Positions 11,734 to 22,954 of a DNA stretch of 64,000 nt are shown here, one piece after another. Numbering within the stretch: position 1 is the first letter of the stretch; each line of letters begins with the position of its first letter. Source of the stretch: Branchiostoma floridae (Eukaryota > Chordata > Leptocardii > Amphioxiformes > Branchiostomatidae); the NCBI RefSeq assembly GCF_000003815.2, contig NC_049982.1, forward strand, positions 31,036,407 to 31,100,406. The letters are read 5' to 3'. The position numbers were made by a program, and so were the translations under genes. Under the pieces are notes generated by a model. The model had not been told where the DNA came from. It did not search any database and saw only the letters and a list, made by a program, of their open reading frames with translations.

Positions 11734-12024
11734 CTGTATATAGTAGAGAAGATTCATCCCCCAAGCTACCGACATCTTGCACACTGCAGTTGTCCCTCCT
11801 CAGAAAGACATCTTTAGCCGCATATATAGTTTAAGTTGTGAACTTTTATTCAGCCTTTCGACCATTTACGGTGTGCGTTTACTGTATATAGTAGCGTAGA
11901 TTTATCCCTCATACTACCGACATGTGGCACACTGCAGTCGTCCCTCAGAAAGACATCTGTAGCCGCATAGTTCAAGTTTTGAACTTTTATTCAGCCTTTC
12001 GGCCATTAACAGTGTATGTTTACT
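11734..12024. repeat. two-copy tandem repeat, about 148-bp unit
   Basis: Copy 1 (from 11734) and copy 2 (from 11882) both contain CTGTATATAGTAG, CTACCGACAT, CACACTGCAGT, AAAGACATCT and GAACTTTTATTCAGCC in the same order. Copies differ by small indels and substitutions. No coding function is seen. Confidence 0.85.
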
Positions 12025-12239
12025 GACAGAGTCACCGAAGAGAAAGTGTTCGGAACAACAATGTTCATCAAGAGAAGTTTGATAGATTTAGTGTGTACAC
12101 CAACTATATACAAAAGTTTTTACTTTCATTTTTAAAACTTTTTTTTCACCGTACTAAGAATATTGTTATTGGCAAGTGTCTTGTGCTTGTCAAATTCCAT
12201 TTCTATAGTCTCTGTTTTTGTCATCAGAGCTAGCCTTTT

Positions 12240-12860
12240 GTAATAGCCGCAGGCTCGTTGGGCAGTCCTAGTTGTGCGTGCTGAACAGCCAAACCACAAA
12301 TAAGTGATCTATGTAACACATATAGTCTAAGTATTAGTCTTTAGTATTGGAAGTGTCATTCTTCTCTCGTCGGGACAGCGATGCATTGGTGAGCGTATGA
12401 TGAACACCTGTTGCAGACAGTTTACAAGTCTGTTAACCAACTACTCCCAGAATATCTCAATGTATTCCATATGGTATCTGAGACTCACAGTTACCCTACT
12501 CGTCATAGTTTAAGCCAATCAATACAGCTGCCACAAGTTCATTTGGAATGTGGAAGGCGTAAGTTTAGCCACAGGGGCGTTTGTCAGTGGAATCACCTTC
12601 CAATGACTTTAAAAACGGCTCCAAACATTGCAACGTTTAAGCGTATGATGAAACTGAGAGCTGACCTCTGACCTCACGACCGGACTGATAATGGATAGCG
12701 GTCTTTGTATTTATTATTTGTACGTTATGTATTGTATTGATGTGTCATGTACTATGTGTAATCCAGGGCCCCACTGTAAAGCAGTCACTTACTTACATTG
12801 AGCTGGGCCACCCTGGCTAAAGAAAACAGAATGAAAAAAAAAAAAAAATTAAAAAAATGA
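12240..12860 (+). mobile_element. 5'-truncated L2/CR1-group LINE: RT C-terminus plus 3' UTR
   Basis: A frame at about 12411-12671 encodes the usual C-terminal tail of these reverse transcriptases: a THSYPTRH motif, then VCQWNHLPMTLK and IATFKRMMK, ending at TGA 12669-12671. The 3' UTR ends in GGCCACCCTGGCTAAAG, an L2-like ending, and an A-rich tail at 12834-12860. The catalytic RT core is absent, so this is a dead fragment. The 5' limit is uncertain. Confidence 0.65.
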
Positions 12861-13927
12861 GCCCAAGTAATCACAATACAGTGCTAGACTCTCTTCAAAC
12901 ACAATGGTATACACGGATCACATTTTCAACGAACACCGGACCTTTTTAAACCACCAGGATCAATATTGATGACCAATCACGTCAGACCGTAAACTCGCGA
13001 GAGTTACGGGCACGTGATGTTTTAAAACGTAATCTTACGGATATAAGTGACGTGGTTAAACGGGGTCAAAATTGGCCAAACGTGCTAGGACGTTTGTAAC
13101 GCCCAACGCCTGTTTAGTTGGTTATTGTGTGCCCTGACGTTGTATAGCCCTAGTAATGTTGGAGACGGGGTCATTTTTGGGTCGCGGGTGTCATACGTAC
13201 CCATGGAGACGTACGTTATTACCATATGTCCACGTCAGACGAGATCACCAAAGAAACGATTTAGAATTATGTCTTTTCCCTGGAGTACAATTAACGGGTT
13301 TGTGCATGACTGATCCAACGGACAGACAGTTCAGTGACATAGTTGACAGATTGTGCATGTACTTTATTCTGAGCAACAAAAATACAATTTTGGTCAGAAA
13401 ATGGATAGAAAATGCTAGAGAGAGGGAGCGAGAGAGAGGGAGAGAGAGGATTGAAATCTTTATGTCATCTTCTAGCCATGCCACATGGATAGGTACAGAA
13501 AATAAATAAATAAGTCAAACGTGACAATTTCAAATGACGAACTTGTACTGAAGAAACCATTTGCGATTAATTTATTTGATAATGCTTACATGAACATTTC
13601 ATAATGTATACTTCTTTTGCTTATCTTTTTTTACTACTGTAATGATGAAGTATAATGTTACATTTCTTATAAGTCTTATAGTCAATAATTTTTCTTGCAT
13701 AATCGTGGCAAGCATTCAAAAATGACACAATCCGTATGATCAAGAAAGAAATTTTAAACACAAGAAAGTAATATTTATGCTTTATCATGAACAGTAGTTA
13801 TCATTATCTTCGAACTATGGTACATAATCATGATTTACACCTAGATGTTGGTATACGTAGAATTAAACTATTAGACATCGTAAATTAAGAGACTCGTTTA
13901 CACAACCGTTGCTTCATATTCAGTTAC
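12861..13927. other. 3' flank of the SRCR array, unannotated
   Basis: No gene is recognised. The stretch from about 13500 rightward is homologous to 43090 onward and 57480 onward (shared ACGAACTTGTACT, AACCATTTGCGAT), so this is flanking DNA copied with each SRCR gene. A GA-rich simple stretch (GAGAGAGGGAG) lies near 13415-13450. Confidence 0.5.
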
Positions 13928-14118
13928 GTTTCGGTGAACGTCTGTTTACTTATTCTGGCTGGTTCACACTGTACTGCAGCTATCTAGGTACACGTTTTAT
14001 ATGTTAATACTTTACGTTTGGGACTGCATCTGTAAACAGCGACACCTATAGCTGCAGTACAATGTGAACCAGTCAGACTTGCCCTGAAGAAGGTGATAGA
14101 TGGTCACCGAAACGTCGA
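13928..14118. repeat. inverted-repeat element with CCGAAACGTCG end, copy 1 of 3
   Basis: Arms at 13959-13983 and 14048-14072 match inverted at 24 of 25 bases; an outer pair (CGTTTCGGTGA near 13929, TCACCGAAACG near 14103) extends the symmetry. The right half ends CACCGAAACGTCGATAGA, shared with copies near 43480-43720 and 58030-58275. A CTGAAGA...GAAAC arrangement with a pairing GGTGA/TCACC stem recalls hammerhead cores carried by Penelope-like elements, but an extra A breaks the canonical core. Confidence 0.4.
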
Positions 14119-15142
14119 TAGATAAAAAACAACGGTTCTGGAAAATTTTTCTTTATTCAGTGACTCACAAACTTGATGAAACTATTTACGGACATTAGAC
14201 ATCGTGAAATAAAGTCAATTTTTCTTCCCATTGACGTCTCTATGAAACGTGTTTTACTAGTCGCGTTCATAATGAAGCTACAGGAAATGTCAATATATAT
14301 ATATTCATTCTATGTTGAGCACATTTACCCTATATCATGGGAAGAATAACCATTGACCAGTAAACATAGTACGTTCTTTGTTTATGGTCTCATTGATGAG
14401 TTTCTTCTTTCCATAGACCTGTATGTTATAGTTCGTGTTTTTCAGGGGCGCGTTCATAATGACGCTACGTAAAATTTTAGCAGATTTTTCATTCTTTGTT
14501 GAGCACATTTACCCTATATCGTGGGAAAAAATTGTCAACGTAAACTATGCGTAGGAACTTTTTTATAGCAATTACAAACGACGATTAGTCAACCCCCACA
14601 AAAGGCACTTTTTTCGCTTTGAGTGTACAACCGCACCACTCAGAACCCAAGGCTGTGTACCTCCGACCTAGCGCGCGGCTGCAAAACTTAACCTGCTAAT
14701 ATCTTCAGTGAAAAACAAGCTTTCAACAATCTAACTTTTGAGATCAGTTCCGCTGGCTAAAAGGGAATTTCTTACCGCTAAAAGCACGCGTCCATGCAGC
14801 CGTTTATTTTTTGGCTCGGATCTAGTTTACTCTAGTGCCCACTCGCGGAGTAATACATCAATGAGACCTTATAGCAATTACAAACTACAATTAGTCAATC
14901 CCCGCACTAATTTTCTGTTAGTATACAACTGCACCACTCAGGACTGTGTACCTCCGACCAAGCGCACGGCTGCCAAAGTTAATCTGCTAATTTCTTCAGT
15001 TTCTAACAAACTCCTGAGATCAGGTCGGCTGACTAAAAGGGAATTTCTCACCGCTAAAAACGAGCGACCATGCAGCCGTTGCTTTTTGGTCCCGTATTGT
15101 TCTACAGTGTCCACGTATAGAGCAATACATAAATGAGACCTA
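14119..15142. other. duplicated 3' flank of SRCR gene A
   Basis: Contains two internal near-repeats (about 14580-14830 and 14870-15110), both with ACAACTGCACCACTCAG-like and GCTAAAAGGGAATTTCT motifs. Similar sequence occurs at 43800-44195 and 58330-58830. Any 3' UTR of gene A should fall here; AATAAA in minus orientation occurs near 14150 and 14802, but neither can be tied to the gene. Confidence 0.4.
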
Positions 15143-15486
15143 AAGCTAAGGGCACAACCCGCCGTACGTGTAAATATGTGCTGTCTACGTGTCAATGTGT
15201 GGGCAATCTTTTGGAATCCGTAAGTGGTGAGTACCACCTCCATACGAACTCGTAGGGAATCCGACGGATTTTGGAGCCCTCAGACACACCGTAGAACTTT
15301 ACGTGCAGGCAAAACGTTGTGTGCCATCGGGCTGCAGATTATTCGCCCCCCGTACGTGCCAGTACGAGCGACGCGCCTAGCCTGCCCTGTATAGCCTGAA
15401 AGTTTTCAGAAATACATGTCGGACGTGGCCTCCCCCCCCCCCCCCCAAAAAAAGGACGGACAAATTGCGGGTTGTGCCCTTAGCTT
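15143..15486. mobile_element. MITE with GCTAAGGGCACA termini, copy 1
   Basis: Inverted termini begin AAGCTAAGGGCACAACCCG and the element is flanked by TA on both sides (15141-15142, 15487-15488). The paralogous site at about 58834-58836 is empty, which confirms the boundaries. The 344-bp body is non-coding and holds a poly-C run near 15431-15446. TA flanks suggest Tc1/mariner-type integration. Confidence 0.85.
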
Positions 15487-15706
15487 TACATGCAATTATA
15501 CAGGGTCTTCAACACGTGTGGCTGATGAACCGGATGTATTTTGGTTTCTTCTCATCACACGCTCCCGGTTAGTGTTGATCTGTGTGTGGACAAAAACGTT
15601 TGAGTTTTAACAAAACAATACATAACGTTGGGTTTACTTGAGAGGTACAAATTGTTTTTTTTTTATCGCAACAGGTACAAATTGTTAAACTAGTACCTTG
15701 GAATTA

Positions 15707-15735
15707 TCATTGCAAGATTAACTTTGCAGAGCCGA
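15707..15735 (-). CDS. SRCR gene A, terminal tail exon
   Basis: A good acceptor (poly-T tract then CATTACAG) precedes TCGGCTCTGCAAAG. Joined in phase 1 to the SRCR-c exon ending at 15964, it gives Val-Gly-Ser-Ala-Lys-Leu-Ile-Leu-Gln and TGA at 15709-15707. The same acceptor and VGSAK reading recur in gene C (59053-59037), which supports the call. Inference from splice signals and conservation between copies. Confidence 0.55.
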
Positions 15736-15963
15736 CTGTAATGAAAAAAAAAAACATTTCAACGTTATATGCATCTTTCAAAATATAAACAAGAGTTCTA
15801 AGAGCTCATTTTTCATGGAGGTAATAAAGAACGATCCATACAGCGAAATCGAACTGGTTTGGCGTCCTTCTATCTACTGTGATGCAAGGGCCGCAGAATT
15901 CTACACGTTCAAACGTTTGTCATTTTATACACAACGTTAAAAAAAAAAAACATCTTGACTCAC

Positions 15964-16272
15964 CGTCCGAGCAGACCACACCAGCGTCCTCACCGTGTCC
16001 ACAGTTATGTTTGCCCCATCCGTTGTGGCTGCACTGTTCGATGTTCGTCTCGGAACCCTCGCAGTCTAAGCTGTCCAGCCAGATTGGGCCTGACCCCTCC
16101 CCGAAGGCTGCTTCAGATCGGGCCTCGAGAGCGCTTGCGTACCCCATCAGACGACAGATCACGTTGGCGTCGTTCATGTGAAAACCGTCATCACAGACGG
16201 TCCCCCACTGTCCCTCATGGTACACTTCAACCCTGCCCTCGCTGGGCAAACTTCCACCCTCGAGGCGGATGC
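15964..16272 (-). CDS. SRCR gene A, SRCR-c domain exon
   Basis: A 309-nt exon with phase-1 ends: acceptor TTATTTCAG/GCATCCG, donor CGGACG/GTGAGT. It encodes one complete scavenger receptor cysteine-rich domain from GIRLEGG to GVVCSDG. Landmarks are [47 protein letters not shown] and [11 protein letters not shown], with six cysteines. SRCR domains are extracellular modules that bind ligands in innate recognition; this ligand is unknown. It is the paralogue of 44877-45188 and 59430-59741 and lacks the extra codon those have at the start (DILRL/DILQL). Confidence 0.88.
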
Positions 16273-16399
16273 CTGAAATAAGACGACGTTGAATGGAAAC
16301 TTTTGTAAAAAAATACGCTGTCATGAACCCGTTACCATATGGCAGCACGGAAATGTATGAATATTTGTGTACATTATGAAATTGTTGTCTCTAAATTTT

Positions 16400-17010
16400 A
16401 TGAAGATTCACCAAGTTTGGTAGCCGACGCAACGACGTCAAAATGACGTCAAAATATGACGTCATCTGTATTTTAGCTATCCGCCATCTTTGATTGTCAA
16501 CCTTAAATGTGTAAGATAACTTTTTCAACATATAACCATTAAACCCTATGAAAAATAATTGTAAATGTTCACATGGATGTTTCATTATAAGAAATACCAA
16601 GTAATGATAAAATCCGAGTGATAATAAGCTGTTATACTTTTCGTCATGATATTGTCGGCCATCTTGGATTTTGACAAATTACATCATCACATTAGCATAA
16701 TCTATGGATATATAATTATATTTGTCACACTAAGATATGCTAGATATTAAAGATATATGAAAACAAGTGTAGTTTAGCAAGAAAATCTTCAAAACCCACT
16801 GTTGAAACAAAATTAATGATTTTTGTAAAATATGCTTTTCGGAAACCCATTGCCATGGCAACAAAAAAATTATAAACTTACTATTTTTTTACAATTGTTG
16901 CCAACAATATTTAAGGAAAAGTAACCCAGTTTGGTTGTCCTAGCATAAGGCGTTTGGGAGCTTACAACGTCAAAATTGGCGCGGTCACTTTTACCCCTAC
17001 CCCCTCCGTG
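16400..17010. repeat. half-copy of the SRCR-intron palindrome family
   Basis: Matches the right arm of the palindrome at 49715-51455: GCCGACGCAACGACGTC at the start, the TATTGTCGGCCATCTTGGAT segment, an ATTGCCATGGCAAC site near 16849, and a C-rich end (CCCCTACCCCCTCC). Two TGACGTCA sites lie at 16444 and 16457. Non-coding; it fills the intron between SRCR-b and SRCR-c of gene A. Confidence 0.7.
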
Positions 17011-17227
17011 CCTGGATAGGATTAAACCCTTCAGGTACTACATAACTTTTAAAGTTTATTTGGATGCATTTTTTTATCAAAATCAGTCTAAAAGAAACGA
17101 CCCTTGAAAGCAAATTAATCCATAGTATAACCTAGAATTTGACGCAAATTCCACAAAAATCGACACGTTCAAACATTAACAAATTTATATAAATCACTGA
17201 AAGAAAAACAAAAAAAAATTGACTCAC

Positions 17228-17536
17228 CTTCCGAGCATACCACACCAACGTCCTCACCATGTCCACAGTTATGTTTGCCCCATCCGTTGTGGCTGCACTG
17301 TTCGATGTTTGTCTCAGAACCCTCGCAGGCCAAGTTGTCCAGCCAGATCGGGCCTGACCCCGCCCCGAACGCTGCTTGAGATCGGACCTTAGTAGCGCTT
17401 GCGTACCCCATCAGACGGCAGACCACGTTGGCGTCGTTCATGTCAAAATCGTCGTCACAGACGGTCCCCCACTGTCCGTCATGGTACACTTCAACCCTGC
17501 CCTCGCTGGGCAAACTTCCACCCACGAGTCGAATGT
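17228..17536 (-). CDS. SRCR gene A, SRCR-b domain exon
   Basis: Acceptor TTATTTCAG/ACATTCGAC and donor CGGAAG/GTGAGT bound a 309-nt phase 1-1 exon. It encodes a full SRCR domain from DIRLVGG to GVVCSEG with six cysteines. Subtype marks shared only with 51616-51924 are [13 protein letters not shown] and WLDNLACEG (an Ala before Cys where SRCR-a and SRCR-c have Asp). The next upstream SRCR exon is 20 kb away at 37180 because of the foldback structure in the intron. Confidence 0.88.
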
Positions 17537-17605
17537 CTGAAATAAGACGACATGGAATGAAACTTCAAACTTTTGTAATAAAAAAACATGTATTAGGATG
17601 TAAAG

Positions 17606-17695
17606 AGGATAGCTGCCGACAGAGCCTGCTGGGCCAACCTGACTGCCTCATGTGTTGGACGACACGGGAGCCCCTAAGTCCTAAGTCTAAGTAAT
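17606..17695 (+). mobile_element. short LINE 3'-end fragment
   Basis: About 90 bp of non-SRCR sequence interrupts an intron segment that is continuous in the paralogues. It ends in the tandem tail CCTAAGTCCTAAGTCTAAG, the short-repeat 3' end typical of CR1/L2-group retroposons. It is too short to assign to a family. Confidence 0.4.
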
Positions 17696-17739
17696 TAGAA
17701 ACCCGTTGCCATGACAGCACGGAAAATTATGAACCCTTG

Positions 17740-18440
17740 TGAACATTATGAGATTGTTGTCTCTAAATTTTAGAAAAAGACACCAACTTTGGTTGCCCTA
17801 GTTACCCTATCTAGATCGGGAGACTAAAAGTGCCAGCACCAACTTTGACGCTAAATCACTGCCGAACGACGTTTGCTAGAACTAAAAAACTTATTGACTT
17901 TTCCTAATATGTTGTTGGCAATTAACAATACTGCGAAAAAAATTGAATTTGTAATTTTTCGTGTTGCCATGGCAATTATTTCTATATTTGACCAAATTTT
18001 GACATTGCATTGTTTTTCTGTTAGACCACAGTTTTTTAACTATATCATTAACATCGTGTGCTATTTCAAGTTTCATTCATAATTAAATGTTTATAATTGA
18101 TGCTGATTTGATGATGTCATGGGCCAAAATACAAGAAGGCGGACAGTGTCATTAACATTAAATCTATGATATTCTTAAACAAATTCCTTCAAAATTATTA
18201 ATTTTTTTACAAAACACTACCACTTGAACCATTTTAGTACACTTCTATTGGGTTTGGAGGCTATATGTAAAAAAGCGTATTTTAGAAAATGTATCGACCG
18301 AAGATGGCGGACAAATGACGTCATGAAGGCGTCAGTGTCTTCGTCATTTACAACCAAAAACATGGCAGACTTAGATACCAGTAAGGTACCCTTTATAGTC
18401 ATTGTTTTGTTTAATCTAAGTGTAGCGGATATTCCATAGT
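17740..18440. repeat. diverged copy of the SRCR-intron repeat (left-half orientation)
   Basis: Shares ordered landmarks with 49715-50500 and 52700-53460: a GCTAGAACT/CTTATTGACTTTTCC segment, GTTGCCATGGCAA near 17963, AATTAAATGTTTATAATTG, and a GATGGCGGACAAATGACGTCAT block near 18303. More diverged than the other copies and non-coding. Confidence 0.6.
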
Positions 18441-18550
18441 TGGACTGTTTTTGCCCAAATTATGACATTATGACGTCATAATTATTTCATATTACGTCAT
18501 AACGATAAAAGCAATTACAGAAAACATAAGACTTTACTTATACATACTTC

Positions 18551-19035
18551 GTGGGACCGTGTAGCGCAGTGGCAGTTTCTTCAGCCCGTTACGGATTCGA
18601 ATCCGGCTGCCGTGTTACCGATCTTGTGCCCTTGGGAAAGGCACTTTACACGACTTTCCTCACTTCACTCAGGTCAAAATGAGAACTTAGCTTCGGCTGG
18701 GGCCGTCCTTTGGATAGGACGTTAAATGGAAGTTCCGTGTTCGGTAAGAGCAATACGCTAAGCACGTTAAAGAACCCGCCACATGTGCGAACATGAGCGG
18801 ATCAAACCATTCCGGCTAAAATAGGGGTAGGGAATCTCCCGAGCAGTCCTCGCAACCCCTGCTTCGCCTATTGGGTCAGTTATAGTTCTCACTCATAGTG
18901 AGCAATTGGGCTGGTCTCAATCATGATGTTTCTGACCTAGGGTGAAGAGTTGCTGTTACAGTTCCAATCATGTAACCCGTAACCTTGAGTGGCCTTCAGG
19001 CCTTGTTACGTGGTGACCATTGAGTAAAAAAAAAG
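18551..19035 (+). mobile_element. tRNA-derived SINE
   Basis: The head has a box-A-like GTGTAGCGCAGTGGCAG and a perfect box B core GGATTCGAATCC about 40 nt downstream. The body includes GGGAAAGGCACTTTACACGA, TTGGATAGGACGTTAAATGG and AAAGAACCCGCCAC, motifs typical of conserved-domain metazoan SINEs. It ends in an A-rich tail near 19025. Family name not assigned. Confidence 0.7.
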
Positions 19036-21995
19036 TACATAATTCCCTTTAAATTTAGTGATCGTAACACAGTGAAATTAGGAGGGGGGAGGGGGTCTAT
19101 GGGGCAGAAACAGTGTCAAAAATACAATATATACATTTTGGAATAGAATACATATGAAATTTAGAATTCAATATGTATTGTTGAAAATCGCATATATGTT
19201 TTGAAAAAAGAATACTATTTTTGAGCAGACAATGCACCTGTGGTGCTATGAATTTAAAAAGTTGATACTGCTTTCAAATCTTGTAATGTACACGATTTCT
19301 AAAAGTGCTATCTCGTTTCTCAACCAGTATGTCGTTTGTAAAACGGTATATCAATTCCTTTGTAACTCAGGAAATGACGTCATTCGATTTCATTGTAACT
19401 CCGGATATGACGCTATGGTATAGCTGCCCTGTGAAAAAATCCCTTTGCCGGCATTTTTCTGTTAAGTTGTGTGCGTTCTTGGCAAATAACGCCGAATTAA
19501 ATACAGGCCACGGGTAGTCAGTGCTGCTATGGACGCTTGAACTCGATATCGGCCGGTTAGGGTTGGTAATGACCGTAATTTTGTCGATTATCGCTGGTGG
19601 AGGGAGGGAGGTGACCCAGCCACTCGGAGCGAAACAGTCGTGTTTGTTGGTGAATTGTGCGCATCTTTGGCGAAATACACCAATAGTAATGCGTGTCAGG
19701 AGTAGATAGTTTCCATGTACACCCTTGGATTTGATATCGACCAGTTTATTCGTAACTTACTGTTCATTTTACCGAGAACTTGTCACCGAATGAGATGGCG
19801 GCGCACTCAGGTCACTGTTCAGCAGGAGGAGGTCAAAGATCAACTTCTGTGCCTGATTACCCCATGTCGCCATACTGTGCCTGATGACCTCTATCATGAT
19901 TCTGTGTCCTGATTACAGTATACTGCTATTTTTCACGGTGTTTACCGGGCGCTGCATACGATAAGAATGGGAGGGGGCTGGAATAGGAGGCAAATAGTTT
20001 CTATACGTTTCGAACTCTTTCGGACTACAAGAATATATTTAACGTTACAGTCAGATTTGATATATTCTGACAGTACTACTACTATGCCTTATCTATTAAC
20101 AATAAAGGTCTTCATTCATTAACGGCCGGCCGGCCCTAACTGCTCACATCGGCATGTAACGGGTATGTTTTGCCGTGTTTTTCTGGATCAGCAGATACTG
20201 TATAATATTAGTGTAAATTGTAGAATTCCGCTGGGTGAAACCCTACCAAAAAGTGAAGGAAAAAATGGGAGAGGGTAGAAAAGCAACTGTGAGCAACTTC
20301 AAGGAAAGCCCCCGGAAAGCATTATTGCCAACTTTGATGTGTACTTGAGATTTACTGTTCACATACTTGCATTGAATACATTTGTATAGTTGTGGGTTAT
20401 TTTCTGAGGTCTGAGTATATGTGGCATGCAGTTAGAGGCCCTATAATTGTTGACTACAAGCACCAAAACGCCAAGGCGCCTTTGTTATCGTTTTCATTTT
20501 TTTATTCGAAAAAAAAAAATTGTGAGAAAGTACATTACATTAAGTTAATGCAAGCCACAGTTTACATCAGTAGCAATTTTCAATTGAAAAGGTATCGGGG
20601 TTTGGTGGCAGGGCAAGCGGGTCTCCCGGCAGTCTCGACCGTTGCCACTGCCGATTCTATCGCTGGCGTGCGGTGCGAACATGTCTTTGAAAGTGGCCAC
20701 AAAACCGCCGAAACCTGAGCGCAGAATTCCCAGAAACATTTGATCATATGACCGTTGCTTCGTTTCAACACTCGACCCTTCCCGTCAGGAATATCCCCGC
20801 GACCGATGTGTCCACCAAACGGGCGGGGGGCCAGGTCTCTGATCACCGAGTCCGCATAGCGAAATCGCACGCTGATTTCGGACGCCATCGGCAGGCCGTC
20901 ATCGCCCGCAGGAGCGAAGGGACACCTGCCTTCAAAGCTGGTTGTCGACCTATGGCTGCCCACGCGGGGAGTGGCAACCTGGTCGACGGGGTAGCAAAAC
21001 GACTGGCGGGAGAGTGTGCGACTGCTCGCCGTCGTTTCCCGATCGAACTACTGTAGTCAACAACCACTCTCTTAGGGTACGCTGTGTAACGACATGGTCA
21101 GAAAAATGTATGGGAACATTTTTTCTTGAAACCACCATAACTCATCACCTCTACAGGTCGCCAAGACTCGGGCCAGTTGTCGCCCGATACCCCGTCCACC
21201 CGATCGCGAGCAACCATCGGGTCCGCTGCCCGACTCCAAACGTGCCTTGCAGGGTTGCCTTGTTGGGCCGCCACTTCCTCCGAGGCATGCGGAGTTGGTC
21301 GGAACCTGCGCGGCGGCACCAATCCTGCCTCCCGGTGCCGAGCCCGTTTGGCCCGGGAAGAGGGCCAAATTCACTCAGTGACCCCATCTTTCCTCGACGC
21401 CGCTGTCTTGCTTGTGCCACCGGCTGCAGCAGCCCCTTTAGGACTCACAAGCGATCGACCAACGTCCATGACGGATCGTCCTGCTCGGACATACACACCC
21501 TCACCCGGGTCCCATCGCGCACGCTCTAGAGTGACCTCACCGACGGATCGGTCGACATCGGCCGGTGGTGGGCTCGCGCCGTAGAGACGGTGGAGATCCC
21601 ACGTCGGACCGACGGAAGACCCAACGAAGGACAACACCCAATGACTCGCGCACACGTTAGACTCTTACGTGTTTCAAGACGGGACGGTATGGGCGACCGG
21701 ACCTCGCAGCAGAACCCGGGTGTCCTGTGTGGCAAGACCGTTGCCGCCGACGCGCTGGCCGTTGCGACGTGCCGGCCGTTGAGACGCGCTGGCCGTTGCG
21801 GTGCGCTCTGGGAACAGTTCGCCGCAGGGACAACACCGCACAACACGTACGTGTCCGGGCCCGGCTCCTGCATCACGAGCGATAATCAGAGGCTATCATC
21901 AAACCGGTCACGGCGCAGCGGGCCCGCACCCGTACCGCTCGACGCTGGCCAATAGGTCTTCCGATCCATTTTAGGCCGGGCAGACCTTACACGCC

Positions 21996-22600
21996 CACTC
22001 TTTAACCCCTAAGCGATCGAACATACACTTGATCTCTCTTCAAATTTTTTTTCAACTTTCCCATTTCTGTCCGTATCTAGCCTCAAGCTCCCGCTTCGGA
22101 AATGTTCCGCTCGGGAGCTACTCTCTGTCCGTCGACCTTTGCCCATGTAGGTCTCTCCTAGAGCGGGTGCCAGACCCACTGCGGCGACGGTGGCGGTTGG
22201 TCTGCACCTCCTTAGAGTCGGGTCGGAATGCAGCCAAAGCGGGAGGTAATCTCCTTCGAAGGCCAAATACGCACACGAGAATGATAGCAAACATTAACAC
22301 AAGGGAAAGTTAAAAAGGACTTTCACGATATAGTTATTGTACTTTATTTATTGGAACATGGAACGCGAGACCGGCGTCGAGGCGTGCGGACCCGCTGCAC
22401 CTATTCTCCAAGGGCGTCCCGCGGTGTGTGCTGCAGCTGCCGGACCGAGAACAGGCAATCGTCCTATGGCCCTATTCGTAGGGCTTGGGCCGGGCCCCCG
22501 TCCCCTCCCTGCAGGGTTTCCACAACGGCGGACTTTTTCTGGTGCGTCGGCGGCAACGGTTTGCGCCACACACCTTCGATCGCTTCGGGGTTAAAGAGTG
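21996..22600. mobile_element. non-autonomous DNA transposon with CACTCTTTAACCCC termini
   Basis: 24-bp terminal inverted repeats with one mismatch (CACTCTTTAACCCC, then T or G, then AAGCGATCG) bound 605 bp. The right arm lacks it and has CACT in its place at the corresponding junction near 29999-30003. CACT-type ends suggest an EnSpm/CACTA relative, but only flanking GC is shared, so the superfamily is tentative. No gene is recognised in the body. Confidence 0.75.
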
Positions 22601-22954
22601 GCAGATGTTTCGTGTAAGACATCACGAAATCGCCGGCGAGCGCAGCCAGGGGTACGGGGGACCTGTCGGGGTCCATGCCCGATCGCACAGTCCATGTGTA
22701 CGCTGTATCATCACGTTCATGTACGCCATCACGAAATCGCCGGCAAATGCAGTCAGGGGTGCGGGACAATTTCGGGCCCTATGCCCGAACGCGCTATAGT
22801 ATCACGAAGTTGATGGCAAATAGCGCTTGAAACTTGGCCCAGTCTTACTGTAAGCCAGTTATAAAATGGCAGGGAGACGCAGGCGGGCGCACGACATATC
22901 GGGCGACCTGCGCCTGCTTGTCTCCTCTACGGGCCATGGCAGCATCCGGTCCGC

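Noticed and set aside
15955-16281. Plus-strand frames rich in Arg, Pro and His opposite SRCR exons (also 37171, 44748, 52250)
   Set aside because: They recur opposite every SRCR exon and follow from its codon composition.
16391-16600. Minus-strand frame in the SRCR intron
   Set aside because: It lies in the intron repeat family, whose other copies do not keep the frame open.
20580-22000. Several frames of 90-195 codons, identical in both foldback arms
   Set aside because: They lie in GC-rich DNA where many overlapping frames are open on both strands. None has a domain, a signal or a splice context, and identity between arms reflects copied DNA, not selection.
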